Source of the DNA: Rhodoglobus sp.
GTDB lineage: Bacteria; Actinomycetota; Actinomycetes; Actinomycetales; Microbacteriaceae
Direction: 5' to 3'
DNA: 64,000 nt
Assembly: GCA_025463515.1 (NCBI GenBank)
Contig: JAODAQ010000018.1
Coordinates: 1 to 64,000, forward strand
Below the pieces are notes generated by a model. It was not told where the DNA came from, did not search any database, and worked only from the letters and a program-made list of their open reading frames with translations. Position 1 is the stretch's first letter. Every line of letters starts with the position of its first letter. Position numbers and translations under genes: made by a program. Below, piece by piece: positions 38,301 through 46,739 of the stretch.

Positions 38301-39281
38301 CGCCACGACCTCCGCAGGGGTGAAGAACTCTCCGCGCCCCTCGACCTCGTGCACGAGGTCGACGAGGGCGGCGTTGACCGGGGCATCCTCGCCGATTGCC
38401 TGCGCCGCACGGACTACTGCGCCGTTCAGGTAATCGATCTCCGTGGCCTGCCCCCGCCTGATGCTCTGCAGGGTCGACCCCGGGTTGGGCGTTCTCCCGA
38501 TGCGCCGGCTCATGAGCGAGGGCAGTGCCTGCCCGAGCCACAGCGGCAGGCCCGCGAAGAAGCGCAGGCCGCGATGGCTGAGGCCCTGGAGTGTCTCGAA
38601 GTGGATGCGGCTCCTCAACCCGACCCGGACGTTCTCGCGCATGCTCTCGGTCATGATGCGCCGAAGGCCCGGGTTGGCGACGACCTCCTGCACGCTCAGG
38701 CCGGTGATCGCGGGCAGCGCGTTGACCTGGTTGATGATGAGCTTGGTCCACTGGGCGCCAGTGAAGTTGGGCACCGTGCTGGTGGGAAGCGCCTCGTTGA
38801 GGATGCGCGCGGCATAGCGTGCGGGAACGTCGCTGTCGGGCGCCGCCACGCCCAGATAGAGCGGGCCCGCCGTGGTGACGGTGATGCGGCCGGGTGAGAG
38901 GTACGAGGAGGCGAAGGTCGCGAGCCCGCCCACGATGTCGGAGCGGGGCGAGGCGGCCTTCGCGGCGGTGATGCCGTCGAGCCCGTTCTGGATCACGACG
39001 AGCGGGATGCCGCGCAGCTTGGCGAGGTTGGCCCGGATCGCCTCTGGCGCGTCCTGCGCCTTGGTCGCAACGATCACGAGCTCGACGCCCGGAGTGAGCT
39101 CTTCGGCCGCATCGACCTGGGCGCGGTACTCGCCCCAGGCGCCGGAGAGCAGGATGCCGTGCTCCTGGATCGCCTCGAGATGCTCCCCCCGGGCCGTCAC
39201 ATCGACCTCGTGACCGGCTCTGGCGAGGAGAGCGGCGATGGCGCCGCCGACAGCCCCCGCTCCGACGACGCCAATTCGCAT
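38289..39281 (-). CDS. panE: 2-dehydropantoate 2-reductase (ketopantoate reductase) family protein
   Basis: The 330-residue protein has the N-terminal Rossmann motif VGAGAVGGAIAALLARAG, IVATKAQDAPEAIRANL and the catalytic region WTKLIINQVNALPAITGL with the conserved Lys and Asn. It would make pantoate for coenzyme A synthesis, but paralogues of this family act on other keto acids. The last residues RVE and the TAG come from a repeat unit. A TAGTAT -10 six bases before the ATG indicates a leaderless promoter within the 3' end of the upstream MFS gene. Confidence 0.88.
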   Translation of the reverse strand: MRIGVVGAGAVGGAIAALLARAGHEVDVTARGEHLEAIQEHGILLSGAWGEYRAQVDAAEELTPGVELVIVATKAQDAPEAIRANLAKLRGIPLVVIQNGLDGITAAKAASPRSDIVGGLATFASSYLSPGRITVTTAGPLYLGVAAPDSDVPARYAARILNEALPTSTVPNFTGAQWTKLIINQVNALPAITGLSVQEVVANPGLRRIMTESMRENVRVGLRSRIHFETLQGLSHRGLRFFAGLPLWLGQALPSLMSRRIGRTPNPGSTLQSIRRGQATEIDYLNGAVVRAAQAIGEDAPVNAALVDLVHEVEGRGEFFTPAEVVARVE

Positions 39282-39283
39282 GC

Positions 39284-40735
39284 TCAGATACTAGGGGCGG
39301 GGGCCGTCTCCGCCGGGGACGTGCGCCCTGCGCGCCCTGAGGGCAGCGCGAGGGCGATGATCGCCGAGAGCAGCAGTGCGCTCGCGCCGACCGCGATCGC
39401 CGGGATCGCGGCATCCACGTAGTCCGTCGGGGTGAGCTGGCCGCCCGCGCCCACGAAGATCGCGGTGAGGACCGCGATGCCGAGCGCGACACCCACCTCG
39501 CGGACTGTCGCGTTGGTTCCACTGGCCTTCGCGTGGTCGGCGGACTTCATGGTGGCGAGCACAGCCGTGGAGAGCGGCGCGAACACCATGCCCATGCCGA
39601 TCCCGGCGAAGATGAACGCCGGGAGCATCTGCGGGTAGGTGACCGTCGCAGACATCGTCGCGGCGAACCAGTACAGGCCGGTCGCCTGCAGCAGCAGCCC
39701 CACGATGATGAGCAGCCTCGTGCCGACGCGCGGCGCGATCAGGCCGGCGAGCGGGGCCACGACCATGGGCGCGAGGGTCCACGGCATCGTCATGACGCCG
39801 GCCTCGAGCGGCGAGTAGCCCTGCACGATCTGCAGGAACTGGATGAGGATGAAGATCGCGCCGAACACGCCGAAGCTGAACGTGAGGCCGATCACGTTGG
39901 CGATGGAGAAGCTGCGGTCGCGGAACAGCCGCAAGGGCAGCAGCGGGGTCGGCGTCCGGTTCTCCCACGCGATGAACGCGGCGATCAGCACGGCACCGAG
40001 CCCGAGCGAGGCGATGACCTCGAAGCTGTCCCAGCCCGCGTCGTTGCCGCGCACGATGCCGTACACGAGCCCCAGTACGCCGACGCCCACGAGCAGCAGG
40101 CCCGCAACATCAGCCCGGAGCCGGGCACCGAACGTGTTGGGAAGGGCGAGAAGGGCGAGCGGGACTGCCACGATTCCCACCGGCACGTTGAGCCAGAAGA
40201 TGGCCTCCCAGTTCCAGCCCTCGACGACCGCGCCGCCGATGAGCGGGCCGAGTGCGACGCCCAGGCCGGAGATCCCGCCCCAGACGCCGATCGCGAGCGG
40301 GCGGAACTTCTCGGAGACCGACCCCACGAGGAGCGTCAGCGAGAGCGGCATGATCGCCGCGCCGCCGAGGCCCTGCGCCGCGCGCGCCGCGATAAGCATC
40401 CACGGCTCGGTGCTGAGAGCGGAGAACACCGAGGCGACGGTGAACAGCAGGATGCCGGCAACGAAGACGGTGCGGCGTCCGAACCGGTCGCCCAGGGCCG
40501 CGGCCATGAGGATGAACGCGGCGAAGCTGAGCGTGTACGCGTTGACGAACCACTGGAGCTCCTCGACAGACGCGCCCAGGTCGAGGCGGATCGTCGGCAG
40601 CGCGTTGGTCATGACCAGGTTGTCGAGGGTCGACATGAACATCGGCAGCGAGGCCGCGATGATGGCGAGCCAGATGGGGATGGCGCGGCGAGCCGGCGAT
40701 GCGGTCTCGATCGGCGCTTCGAGTGTCTGCGACAT
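39284..40735 (-). CDS. MFS transporter, DHA2/EmrB drug-efflux type
   Basis: The 483-residue protein has about 14 membrane helices. Motif A is GDRFGRRTVFVAG, and motif C-like GLGVALGPLIGGAVVEGWNW is typical of drug/proton antiporters. It is transcribed divergently from a TetR gene, a common arrangement for inducible drug export. The ATG has GGAG seven bases upstream, so its mRNA has a leader. The substrate is unknown. It lies two bases upstream of the panE start on the same strand, with a promoter for panE in its end. Confidence 0.92.
   Translation of the reverse strand: MSQTLEAPIETASPARRAIPIWLAIIAASLPMFMSTLDNLVMTNALPTIRLDLGASVEELQWFVNAYTLSFAAFILMAAALGDRFGRRTVFVAGILLFTVASVFSALSTEPWMLIAARAAQGLGGAAIMPLSLTLLVGSVSEKFRPLAIGVWGGISGLGVALGPLIGGAVVEGWNWEAIFWLNVPVGIVAVPLALLALPNTFGARLRADVAGLLLVGVGVLGLVYGIVRGNDAGWDSFEVIASLGLGAVLIAAFIAWENRTPTPLLPLRLFRDRSFSIANVIGLTFSFGVFGAIFILIQFLQIVQGYSPLEAGVMTMPWTLAPMVVAPLAGLIAPRVGTRLLIIVGLLLQATGLYWFAATMSATVTYPQMLPAFIFAGIGMGMVFAPLSTAVLATMKSADHAKASGTNATVREVGVALGIAVLTAIFVGAGGQLTPTDYVDAAIPAIAVGASALLLSAIIALALPSGRAGRTSPAETAPAPSI
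39288..39293 (-). promoter_or_regulatory. Leaderless -10 (TAGTAT) of panE
   Basis: Minus-strand TAGTAT followed by six bases and the panE ATG, located inside the last codons of the MFS gene. No Shine-Dalgarno is present. Confidence 0.6.
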
Positions 40736-40755
40736 GCGGACTCCAAAGGTAATAG

Positions 40756-40808
40756 GTAATTGAATGATTACATGCTGACACTAGTTATCAACTGATACCC
40801 TGTCAAGC
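40756..40808. promoter_or_regulatory. Operator/promoter region between the MFS and TetR genes
   Basis: In this AT-rich gap, GTAAT (40756-40760) mirrors ATTAC (40767-40771). TATCA (40786-40790) mirrors TGATA (40793-40797), and that second palindrome overlaps the TetR gene -10 TACCCT (40796-40801, seven bases before its ATG). These are candidate TetR operators allowing control of the pump and autoregulation. Confidence 0.5.
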
Positions 40809-41429
40809 ATGAGCAATGCCGCTGTGAGTGAGCACCAGCCGATTCCCCGGATGAAGTCGGAGGACCGGCGCGAGTTGATCCTCGAGGCCGCCACCGGGGT
40901 CTTCGGGCAGTACGGGTACTACGGCGCGACGACCGACCAGATCGCGCGCGCCGCCGGCGTGAGCCAGCCCTACGTCGTGCGCATGTTCGGCACCAAGGAG
41001 CGGCTGTTCATCGAGGTCATCGAGCGTGCTCTCGTCTTCATCCTCCGGAGCTTCCGCGCGGTACTGGCCGAGGGCGACCAGGATCTCCGTGCTCGACTCG
41101 GGTCCGCCTACGTCGAGCTGCTGCGCCAGCGCGGACTGCTGCTCTCCCTCATGCACTCGTTCGTCCTGGGCGGCGACCCGGTGATCGGCCCGCGTGCGCG
41201 GCAGGGCTTCCTCGAGGTCTATGCGTTCCTGCGGGACGAGGCGGGATTCGGCCCGGATGACGCGAACCGGTTCCTCGAGGGCGGCATGCTGCTGAACACC
41301 CTCGTGGGCCTGCGCATGAGCGACGAGTTCGAGACGAGCGACGCCGCCAACGAGATGCTGTGCGCGGCCCTGCCCCAGAAGCTCGACCTGCTGCTCGAGC
41401 TGGGCAAGTCGCAGCAGGCCGACGCCTGA
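40809..41429 (+). CDS. TetR-family transcriptional regulator
   Basis: The 206-residue repressor-type protein has an N-terminal helix-turn-helix (RRELILEAATGVFGQYGYYGATTDQIARAAGVSQPYVVRMFGTKERLFIEVI, about residues 19-70) and an all-helical ligand domain. It is divergent from the MFS pump it probably controls. The mRNA appears leaderless. Its TGA overlaps the truB ATG (TGATG), so truB may be transcribed partly under this regulator's promoter. Confidence 0.92.
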   Translation: MSNAAVSEHQPIPRMKSEDRRELILEAATGVFGQYGYYGATTDQIARAAGVSQPYVVRMFGTKERLFIEVIERALVFILRSFRAVLAEGDQDLRARLGSAYVELLRQRGLLLSLMHSFVLGGDPVIGPRARQGFLEVYAFLRDEAGFGPDDANRFLEGGMLLNTLVGLRMSDEFETSDAANEMLCAALPQKLDLLLELGKSQQADA

Positions 41430-42343
41430 TGGCCAAGGCGCCCGCGAACCCCACGAGCGGCGTGCTGCTGGTCGACAAGCCCCAGGGCATCACGAGCCAC
41501 GACGCCGTCTCGCGCACCCGGAAGGCGATCGGCACCCGCCGGGTCGGCCACGCAGGCACGCTCGACCCGATGGCCACGGGCCTGCTCGTACTCGGGGTCA
41601 ACGGTGCGACGCGCCTGCTCACCTGGGTGGTCGGCCTGGACAAGGAGTACACGGCGACGATCCGGCTCGGCGCCGGCACGAACACGGATGACGCGGAGGG
41701 GGAGCTCGGCGAGCTGGCCGACGTCTCGGGGGTGACCGAGGAGGCCGTGGCATCCGGCGTCGCGGCTCTCACGGGCGAGATCCTGCAGCGGCCGAGCTCG
41801 GTGAGCGCCATCAAGGTCGACGGCAAGCGCGCGTACACCCTCGTGCGCGAGGGCGAGGAAGTCGTGCTCGCCGAGCGGCCCGTGACGGTGTTCGAGTTCG
41901 AGGTGCTGGGCTTCCGCCGGGTCTCGACAGGCCAGACCACCGGATGGCTCGACCTCGACGTGCGCGTGGTGTGCTCCTCCGGCACGTACATCCGCGCCCT
42001 CGCACGCGACCTCGGGGCGGCCCTGGGCGTCGGCGGGCACCTCACCGCGCTGCGCCGAACGCGCATCGGGCCCTTCGGCGTGGAGGGGGCATCCGGGCTC
42101 GATGACGACCTCGCGGAGCGCATGCTGCGGCCCGCCGATGTCGCGACCCGGCTGTTCGAGCGCGTCGACCTCACGGCAGAGCTCGCGACCGACCTGGGCC
42201 ACGGCAAGCGCATCGCGCTGGGGAGGACGGGCGAGGGGATTCTCGCCGCGGTCGCCCCGGACGGCAGGCTCGTGGGGCTGGTGGAGAATGTGGGAGGCAG
42301 GGCGCATGTCCTGGTGAACTTCCCTCCGGAGGGCGCCCCGTGA
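41429..42343 (+). CDS. truB: tRNA pseudouridine(55) synthase
   Basis: The ATG at 41429 gives 304 residues. It makes pseudouridine-55 in the T-loop of tRNAs. Motif I is VDKPQGITSHDAV, the catalytic Asp is in RVGHAGTLDPMATGLL, and SSGTYIRALARDLG is motif III. A C-terminal PUA-like region follows. It normally follows rbfA; here it follows tetR and leads to ribF after two small membrane-protein genes. Confidence 0.95.
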   Translation: MAKAPANPTSGVLLVDKPQGITSHDAVSRTRKAIGTRRVGHAGTLDPMATGLLVLGVNGATRLLTWVVGLDKEYTATIRLGAGTNTDDAEGELGELADVSGVTEEAVASGVAALTGEILQRPSSVSAIKVDGKRAYTLVREGEEVVLAERPVTVFEFEVLGFRRVSTGQTTGWLDLDVRVVCSSGTYIRALARDLGAALGVGGHLTALRRTRIGPFGVEGASGLDDDLAERMLRPADVATRLFERVDLTAELATDLGHGKRIALGRTGEGILAAVAPDGRLVGLVENVGGRAHVLVNFPPEGAP

Positions 42344-42708
42344 TCCCGTGGTTCCAGTACGTCGAGATCGCCGTGGCGGTCGCGGCCGGGCTCTTCGCCC
42401 TCGTCGCCGGATTCGCCGGCCGCAAGCCGAGCGACTACACGCTCGGCGCGACCGCCCTGGTCGAAGTGCTGCTGATAGTGCAGGTCGTGATCGGCATCGC
42501 TGCGCCGCTCGCGGGCAACCCGCCCACCGGCGACGTGGTCGAGTTCTGGATCTACCTCGTCTCGGCAGTGCTCATCCCGCCCGCCGCCGTCGTCTGGGCG
42601 CTGATCGACCGCGGCAGGTGGAGCACCGCCGTCCTCGGGGTGGCGTGCCTCGCGATCGCGGTCATGGTCTACCGCATGGGGCAGATCTGGTTCGTGCAGG
42701 TCGGCTAG
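42340..42708 (+). CDS. Small four-helix membrane protein, unknown function
   Basis: The GTG overlaps the truB stop (GTGA). The 122-residue product has about four membrane helices (VEIAVAVAAGLFALVAGFAG, LVEVLLIVQVVIGIAAPLAG, WIYLVSAVLIPPAAVVWALI, TAVLGVACLAIAVMVYRMG). Similar small proteins follow truB in related actinobacteria. No catalytic motif is seen. Confidence 0.75.
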   Translation: MIPWFQYVEIAVAVAAGLFALVAGFAGRKPSDYTLGATALVEVLLIVQVVIGIAAPLAGNPPTGDVVEFWIYLVSAVLIPPAAVVWALIDRGRWSTAVLGVACLAIAVMVYRMGQIWFVQVG

Positions 42709-42728
42709 CGCGAATAGGCTTTGGAGCG

Positions 42729-43139
42729 ATGTCCAACACAGCCTCCTCGCGCGCGGTCGGCGTCGGTCGCGTCCTCATCGCCGTGTACGCGATCCTCGCC
42801 CTCGCGGCGACCGCCCGCTCGGTGTACCAGATCGCCACGAAGTTCGACGTGGCCCCGGTCGCCTACCTGCTCTCCGCGCTCGCCGGCGTCGTCTACATCG
42901 TCGCGACGATCGCGCTCATCGGCCGGGGCAGCACCTGGTACCGCGTCGCCTGGGTGACTATCGTGTTCGAGCTCGCGGGCGTGCTCGCCGTGGGCACGCT
43001 GAGCCTGGTCGACGGCGTGCTGTTCCCCGCCGACACGGTGTGGTCGTTCTACGGCCGGGGCTACGTCTTCATCCCGCTCGTGCTTCCCATCCTCGGAATG
43101 CTCTGGCTCTACCGCCGCCGCCCCTCGGCGGTCGCCTAG
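42729..43139 (+). CDS. Small membrane protein before ribF, unknown function
   Basis: The 136-residue product has about four helices and ends in a basic stretch (WLYRRRPSAVA). Upstream are TAGGCT (eight bases before the ATG) and TTGGAG, so it could be translated with or without a leader. Its TAG overlaps the ribF GTG. It was not recognised beyond being an actinobacterial integral membrane protein. Confidence 0.75.
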   Translation: MSNTASSRAVGVGRVLIAVYAILALAATARSVYQIATKFDVAPVAYLLSALAGVVYIVATIALIGRGSTWYRVAWVTIVFELAGVLAVGTLSLVDGVLFPADTVWSFYGRGYVFIPLVLPILGMLWLYRRRPSAVA

Positions 43140-44083
43140 TGCTCACCTTCGACTCGGTAGATGCGGTCCCGGCGGACTTCGGCCCGAGCGCCGTCACGGT
43201 CGGCAAGTTCGACGGCGTCCACGCCGGGCACCGGGCGGTTCTCGCGCGGCTCGAGGAGCTCGCGGCGCCCCTCGGCCTCACCGCCACGGTCCTGACCTTC
43301 GGCCGGAACCCGCTGAGCGTGCTCAACCCGGGCGAGTACCCGGCGCCGCTCGTGAGCAACGCGCAGAAGCTAGACCTGCTCGCCAAGGCGGGCGTCGAGG
43401 CGACCCTCGTCGTCGAGTTCGACCTCGCGTTCAGCCAGCGGCCCCCCGAGGACTTCGTCACGCGCATCCTCGTCGGCGCGCTGCACGCGCGCATCGTGCT
43501 CGTGGGCCGCGACTTCCGGTTCGGCGTGCGCGGGAGCGGCAACGTCGACCTGCTTCGCGCGCTCGGCGCCGAGCACGGCTTCCAGGTCGTCGTCATGGAG
43601 GACGTCTCCGCAGCGGGGGAGCGCAGAGTGTCCTCGACATGGGTCCGCGAACTGCTCTCCGCGGGCGACGTCACCGGTGCGGCCGAGCTGCTCGGCACCC
43701 TTCCCACCATCCGCTCGGTGGTCGCGCACGGCCTCCAGCGCGGGCGCGCGCTCGGGTATCCGACCGCGAACTTCGCGCCCGCCATCGAGGGCTTCGTGCC
43801 GGCCGACGGCGTCTACGCGGCCTGGCTGACCGTGAGCGGCGTGCGCTACCCGGCCGCCGTGTCGATCGGCAACAACCCGACGTTCGAGGGCGTGCCCGAG
43901 AAGCAGGTCGAAGCGCACGCGATCGACCAGACCGGGCTCGACCTCTACGACCAGGCCGCCGAGCTCTCGTTCGTCGAGTACATCCGCGGCATGCGCAAGT
44001 TCTCCGGCGCGGAGGCGCTCGCCGAGCAGATGGGCGCCGACGAGCTGCGCATCCGCGAGGTGCTCGGGGTCGCTCGCCCGTGA
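43139..44083 (+). CDS. ribF: Bifunctional riboflavin kinase/FAD synthetase
   Basis: The GTG overlaps the preceding stop (TAGTG), giving 314 residues. The N-terminal FMN adenylyltransferase domain has TVGKFDGVHAGHRAVL and VGRDFRFGVRGSGNV, with SSTWVRELLSAGDV. The C-terminal flavokinase domain has HGLQRGRALGYPTANF. It converts riboflavin to FMN and FAD. The truB-ribF link is widespread. The stop overlaps the next GTG. Confidence 0.95.
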   Translation: MLTFDSVDAVPADFGPSAVTVGKFDGVHAGHRAVLARLEELAAPLGLTATVLTFGRNPLSVLNPGEYPAPLVSNAQKLDLLAKAGVEATLVVEFDLAFSQRPPEDFVTRILVGALHARIVLVGRDFRFGVRGSGNVDLLRALGAEHGFQVVVMEDVSAAGERRVSSTWVRELLSAGDVTGAAELLGTLPTIRSVVAHGLQRGRALGYPTANFAPAIEGFVPADGVYAAWLTVSGVRYPAAVSIGNNPTFEGVPEKQVEAHAIDQTGLDLYDQAAELSFVEYIRGMRKFSGAEALAEQMGADELRIREVLGVARP

Positions 44084-45294
44084 CCGCGGTTCCCGTTCGG
44101 CCGCTGTGGGCCGGGCGCGCTGCTGCGGTCGTCGGCATCGTGCTTCTCGCCCTCAACCTGCGCACGGCCGTGGCTGTGCTGTCGCCGATCCTGTCCTACG
44201 TCTCGGGCGACATCCCGCTCGACAGCATCGGCATCGGACTGCTCGGGATGCTCGCACCGCTCGCCTTCGCGGCATCCGGCTTCCTCGCGCCTGTCGTCGC
44301 CAGGCGCATCGGCCTCGAGCTCACCACAGTGCTCGCCTGCGTCGCGATGATCGTCGGGCCGGTGGTGCGCGCCGTCGCCCCGAGCTACCCCGTGCTCGTG
44401 CTGGGCAGCGTGCTCGCGCTCGCGGGAATGGGCTTCGCCAACATCCTGCTGCCCCCGATCATCAAGAAGTACTTCCCCGACCGCGTCGGCCTGCTCACCG
44501 GGGTGTACGTCACGCTCATGTCGATCAGCGCCTCTGTGCCGCCGCTCATCGCCGCCCCGCTCGCGGAGTCGGCCGGCTGGCGCGTCACGATCGGGGCGTG
44601 GGGCGTGCTCGCCGTCGGCGCTCTGGTTCCGTGGCTCATCGTCCTGCTGCAGCACCGGCGCTCGCTCGCGGAGGGCGCGGTGCCCGTCGTGTCGCAGGCA
44701 CTGCTCAGCCGGATGCCCCGCTCCCGTGTCGCGCGGGCGATCGCGCTCGCCTTCGCCATGACCGCGCTCAACGTCTACGCCCTGTTCGCGTGGCTTCCCG
44801 AGATCGTGATCGACACCGCCGGAGCGACCCCCGCCCAGGCGGGCGCCCTCGTCGCGCTGTTCGGGATCATCGGCCTTCCCGCCGGGCTCCTCGCCCCGGT
44901 GCTCGCGACGCGGGTGAAGAACATCGGCTGGGTATTCGCGGCGGCGGTCGGGAGCTACGTGGTCGGGTACCTCGGCCTCCTGCTCGCACCGGGCGCCGCG
45001 ACGTGGCTCTGGGTGCTGCTCGTCGGCAGCGGCCCCATCGTGTTCCCGCTCTGCCTCGTGCTGATCAACTTGCGCACGCGCTCGCACGAGGGCTCGATCG
45101 CGCTCAGCGGCTTCGTGCAGGGCATCGCCTACGCGGTCGGCGCGCTCGGACCGCTGCTCATCGGGCTCCTGCACGACCTCACCGGCGGCTGGACCGTGCC
45201 GCTCGCGTTCCTGCTCGCGACGACGCTGCTCACGCTCGTCTCGGCCGCGATGCTCGCGAAGCCGGTCCTGGTCGAGGACGAGCTCGCCGGTTGA
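44080..45294 (+). CDS. MFS transporter, CynX/NimT type
   Basis: The GTG start overlaps the ribF stop, giving 404 residues and about 12 helices. The beginning LLALNLRTAVAVLSPILSYV is characteristic of the CynX/NimT branch (cyanate, nitroimidazole and similar small-molecule transport). The last codon and the TGA stop (45292-45294) lie inside a dispersed repeat unit, so the original C-terminus may have been changed by its insertion. The substrate is unknown. Confidence 0.88.
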   Translation: MTAVPVRPLWAGRAAAVVGIVLLALNLRTAVAVLSPILSYVSGDIPLDSIGIGLLGMLAPLAFAASGFLAPVVARRIGLELTTVLACVAMIVGPVVRAVAPSYPVLVLGSVLALAGMGFANILLPPIIKKYFPDRVGLLTGVYVTLMSISASVPPLIAAPLAESAGWRVTIGAWGVLAVGALVPWLIVLLQHRRSLAEGAVPVVSQALLSRMPRSRVARAIALAFAMTALNVYALFAWLPEIVIDTAGATPAQAGALVALFGIIGLPAGLLAPVLATRVKNIGWVFAAAVGSYVVGYLGLLLAPGAATWLWVLLVGSGPIVFPLCLVLINLRTRSHEGSIALSGFVQGIAYAVGALGPLLIGLLHDLTGGWTVPLAFLLATTLLTLVSAAMLAKPVLVEDELAG

Positions 45295-45373
45295 GTAGCG
45301 CGCGCTGGCGCACGTATCGAAACCGGGGTTGCCCTGAGGTTTCGATACGGCCCTGGCGGGCCTACTCAACCCG
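45289..45373. repeat. Dispersed palindromic repeat, two inverted units
   Basis: Unit 1 at 45289-45324 (GGTTGAGTAG to CGAAACC) and inverted unit 2 at 45338-45371 (GGTTTCGATACGG to CTACTCAACC). It lies between the convergent MFS and ROK kinase genes, four bases from the kinase stop, and may also act as a bidirectional terminator. Confidence 0.9.
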
Positions 45374-45376
45374 CCG

Positions 45377-46321
45377 CTACGCGACGAAGTCCGCCCGGTG
45401 CACGAGGGCGGCGGCGCCGATCAGCGGCCCCTCGCCCGAGAGGCCCGAGGGGATGACCCTCACCTTGGCCACGAACGGGAACGGCGCGCGCTTGGCGATC
45501 GCCTCCCGCACGTAGTCGAGCAGGTCGGGCGCGACGTGCGAGAAGCCGCCGCCCACCGCGACCACCTCGAGGTCGACGAGCGCGGTTGCCGACGCGATGG
45601 CCTGGCCGATCGCGCGGGCGGAGCGCCGCACCGCGGTGATCGCGATCTCGTCGCCGGCCGCGTAGCTCGCCGCGAGGTCCTCGCCGGTCTCGCCCACCCA
45701 GCCCTGGCTGCGCGCCCAGCGGGCGGTGTTCGGGCCGGATGCCACGGCCTCCACGCACCCGGTGCCGCCGCACAGGCACGCCTCATCGAAGCCGCCGACC
45801 TCGATGTGGCCGATGTGGCCCGCGTTGCCGGTCGGCCCCGCGACCGCCATGCCGCCGAGGATGAGCCCGCCGCCGATCCCGGTGGACACCACCATCCCCA
45901 TGAGGTTGTCGACGCCCTGCCCCGCGCCGACCCAGTGCTCGGCTAGCGTGATGCACTCGCCGTCCATGCGCAGGATCGTGGGCACGGCCGTGCCGCGCAG
46001 TGACGCGACGAGGGCGGCGATGTGGTCCCGGAGCGGGAAGTCGCGCCAGCTGGGCAGGTTGAGCGGGGAGACGAGGCCGCGGTCGACCGCGATCGGCCCG
46101 GCGCTGCCGATGCCGACGCCGACGAGAGCCGCGCCATCCGGGAGTGCTTCAAGCGCCTGCGCGACCACCGAGTCCGCGCTCGCGGCGAGCTGGTCGCTCG
46201 ACGACGCACGGCCCGTGGGAGCGCGGAAGCGGCTGCCCGCGAGCAGGACGCCGGAGGGGTCGACGAGAGCCGCCTCGATCTTCGTGCCGCCGAGGTCGAC
46301 GGCGAGGGCGAACACACTCAT
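45377..46321 (-). CDS. ROK-family sugar kinase (glucokinase-like)
   Basis: The ATG at 46321 gives 314 residues. The ATP-binding motif is ALAVDLGGTKIEAALV, substrate residues lie in GHIGHIEV, and the zinc-binding CLCGGTGCVEAVASG identifies the ROK family. It phosphorylates glucose or another hexose, including N-acetyl sugars in some members. No DNA-binding domain is present, so it is a kinase and not a ROK repressor. It overlaps the upstream small membrane gene (ATGA). Confidence 0.93.
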   Translation of the reverse strand: MSVFALAVDLGGTKIEAALVDPSGVLLAGSRFRAPTGRASSSDQLAASADSVVAQALEALPDGAALVGVGIGSAGPIAVDRGLVSPLNLPSWRDFPLRDHIAALVASLRGTAVPTILRMDGECITLAEHWVGAGQGVDNLMGMVVSTGIGGGLILGGMAVAGPTGNAGHIGHIEVGGFDEACLCGGTGCVEAVASGPNTARWARSQGWVGETGEDLAASYAAGDEIAITAVRRSARAIGQAIASATALVDLEVVAVGGGFSHVAPDLLDYVREAIAKRAPFPFVAKVRVIPSGLSGEGPLIGAAALVHRADFVA

Positions 46322-46701
46322 GCGGTCGGCGCCGTCTGGCTCGCGAGCCAGGTGAAGAAGTAGAACGCGACGATCATGACGGCGAGGGCGCCCACCGGCC
46401 AGACGAAGACGAGGCGCTTCTGGATGATCCGCACGATGGTCATCCCGAGGCCGATGCAGAAGGCGAGCACCGTCACGATGAGTAGGCCGACGGTCGCAAT
46501 GGCCAGCACTGTGCCGTTGCACTGGAGGCCCGGGTAGGGGCCCGTGCCGCACGCCATGGCGAAGCCGCTGAACTGGCTGTCGTAGTAGATGGACGCGAGG
46601 CCGAACACGAGGGCGAAGACGAGGACCGCGAAGGCGGCGACGAGGTCGGCGACGAGGCGAGGGACGCTCCGTCGGGGCGCTGGGGTGGCGGGGGAAGTCA
46701 C
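46318..46701 (-). CDS. Three-helix membrane protein upstream of the ROK kinase
   Basis: The 127-residue product has a Pro/Arg-rich cytosolic start and three helices (LVADLVAAFAVLVFALVFGL, VLAIATVGLLIVTVLAFCIGL, VGALAVMIVAFYFFTW). Between helices 1 and 2 is an outside loop with two Cys (MACGTGPYPGLQCNG) that may form a disulphide. The GTG start is leaderless with TAAGCT six bases upstream. The family was not recognised. Confidence 0.75.
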   Translation of the reverse strand: MTSPATPAPRRSVPRLVADLVAAFAVLVFALVFGLASIYYDSQFSGFAMACGTGPYPGLQCNGTVLAIATVGLLIVTVLAFCIGLGMTIVRIIQKRLVFVWPVGALAVMIVAFYFFTWLASQTAPTA

Positions 46702-46707
46702 TCCGAC

Positions 46708-46733
46708 AGCTTAGGGGCGCGCGAAAGTACAGT
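46708..46733. promoter_or_regulatory. Two divergent leaderless -10 elements
   Basis: Minus-strand TAAGCT (46708-46713) serves the GTG at 46701, and plus-strand TACAGT (46728-46733) serves the ATG at 46740. Both have six-base spacing and no Shine-Dalgarno. The hexamers do not overlap, so both can be used independently. Confidence 0.55.
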
Positions 46734-46739
46734 GGGGGC

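Noticed and set aside
45377-46321. ROK-family transcriptional repressor (NagC/XylR type)
   Set aside because: No N-terminal winged-helix domain; the ATP-binding motif is at residue 5.
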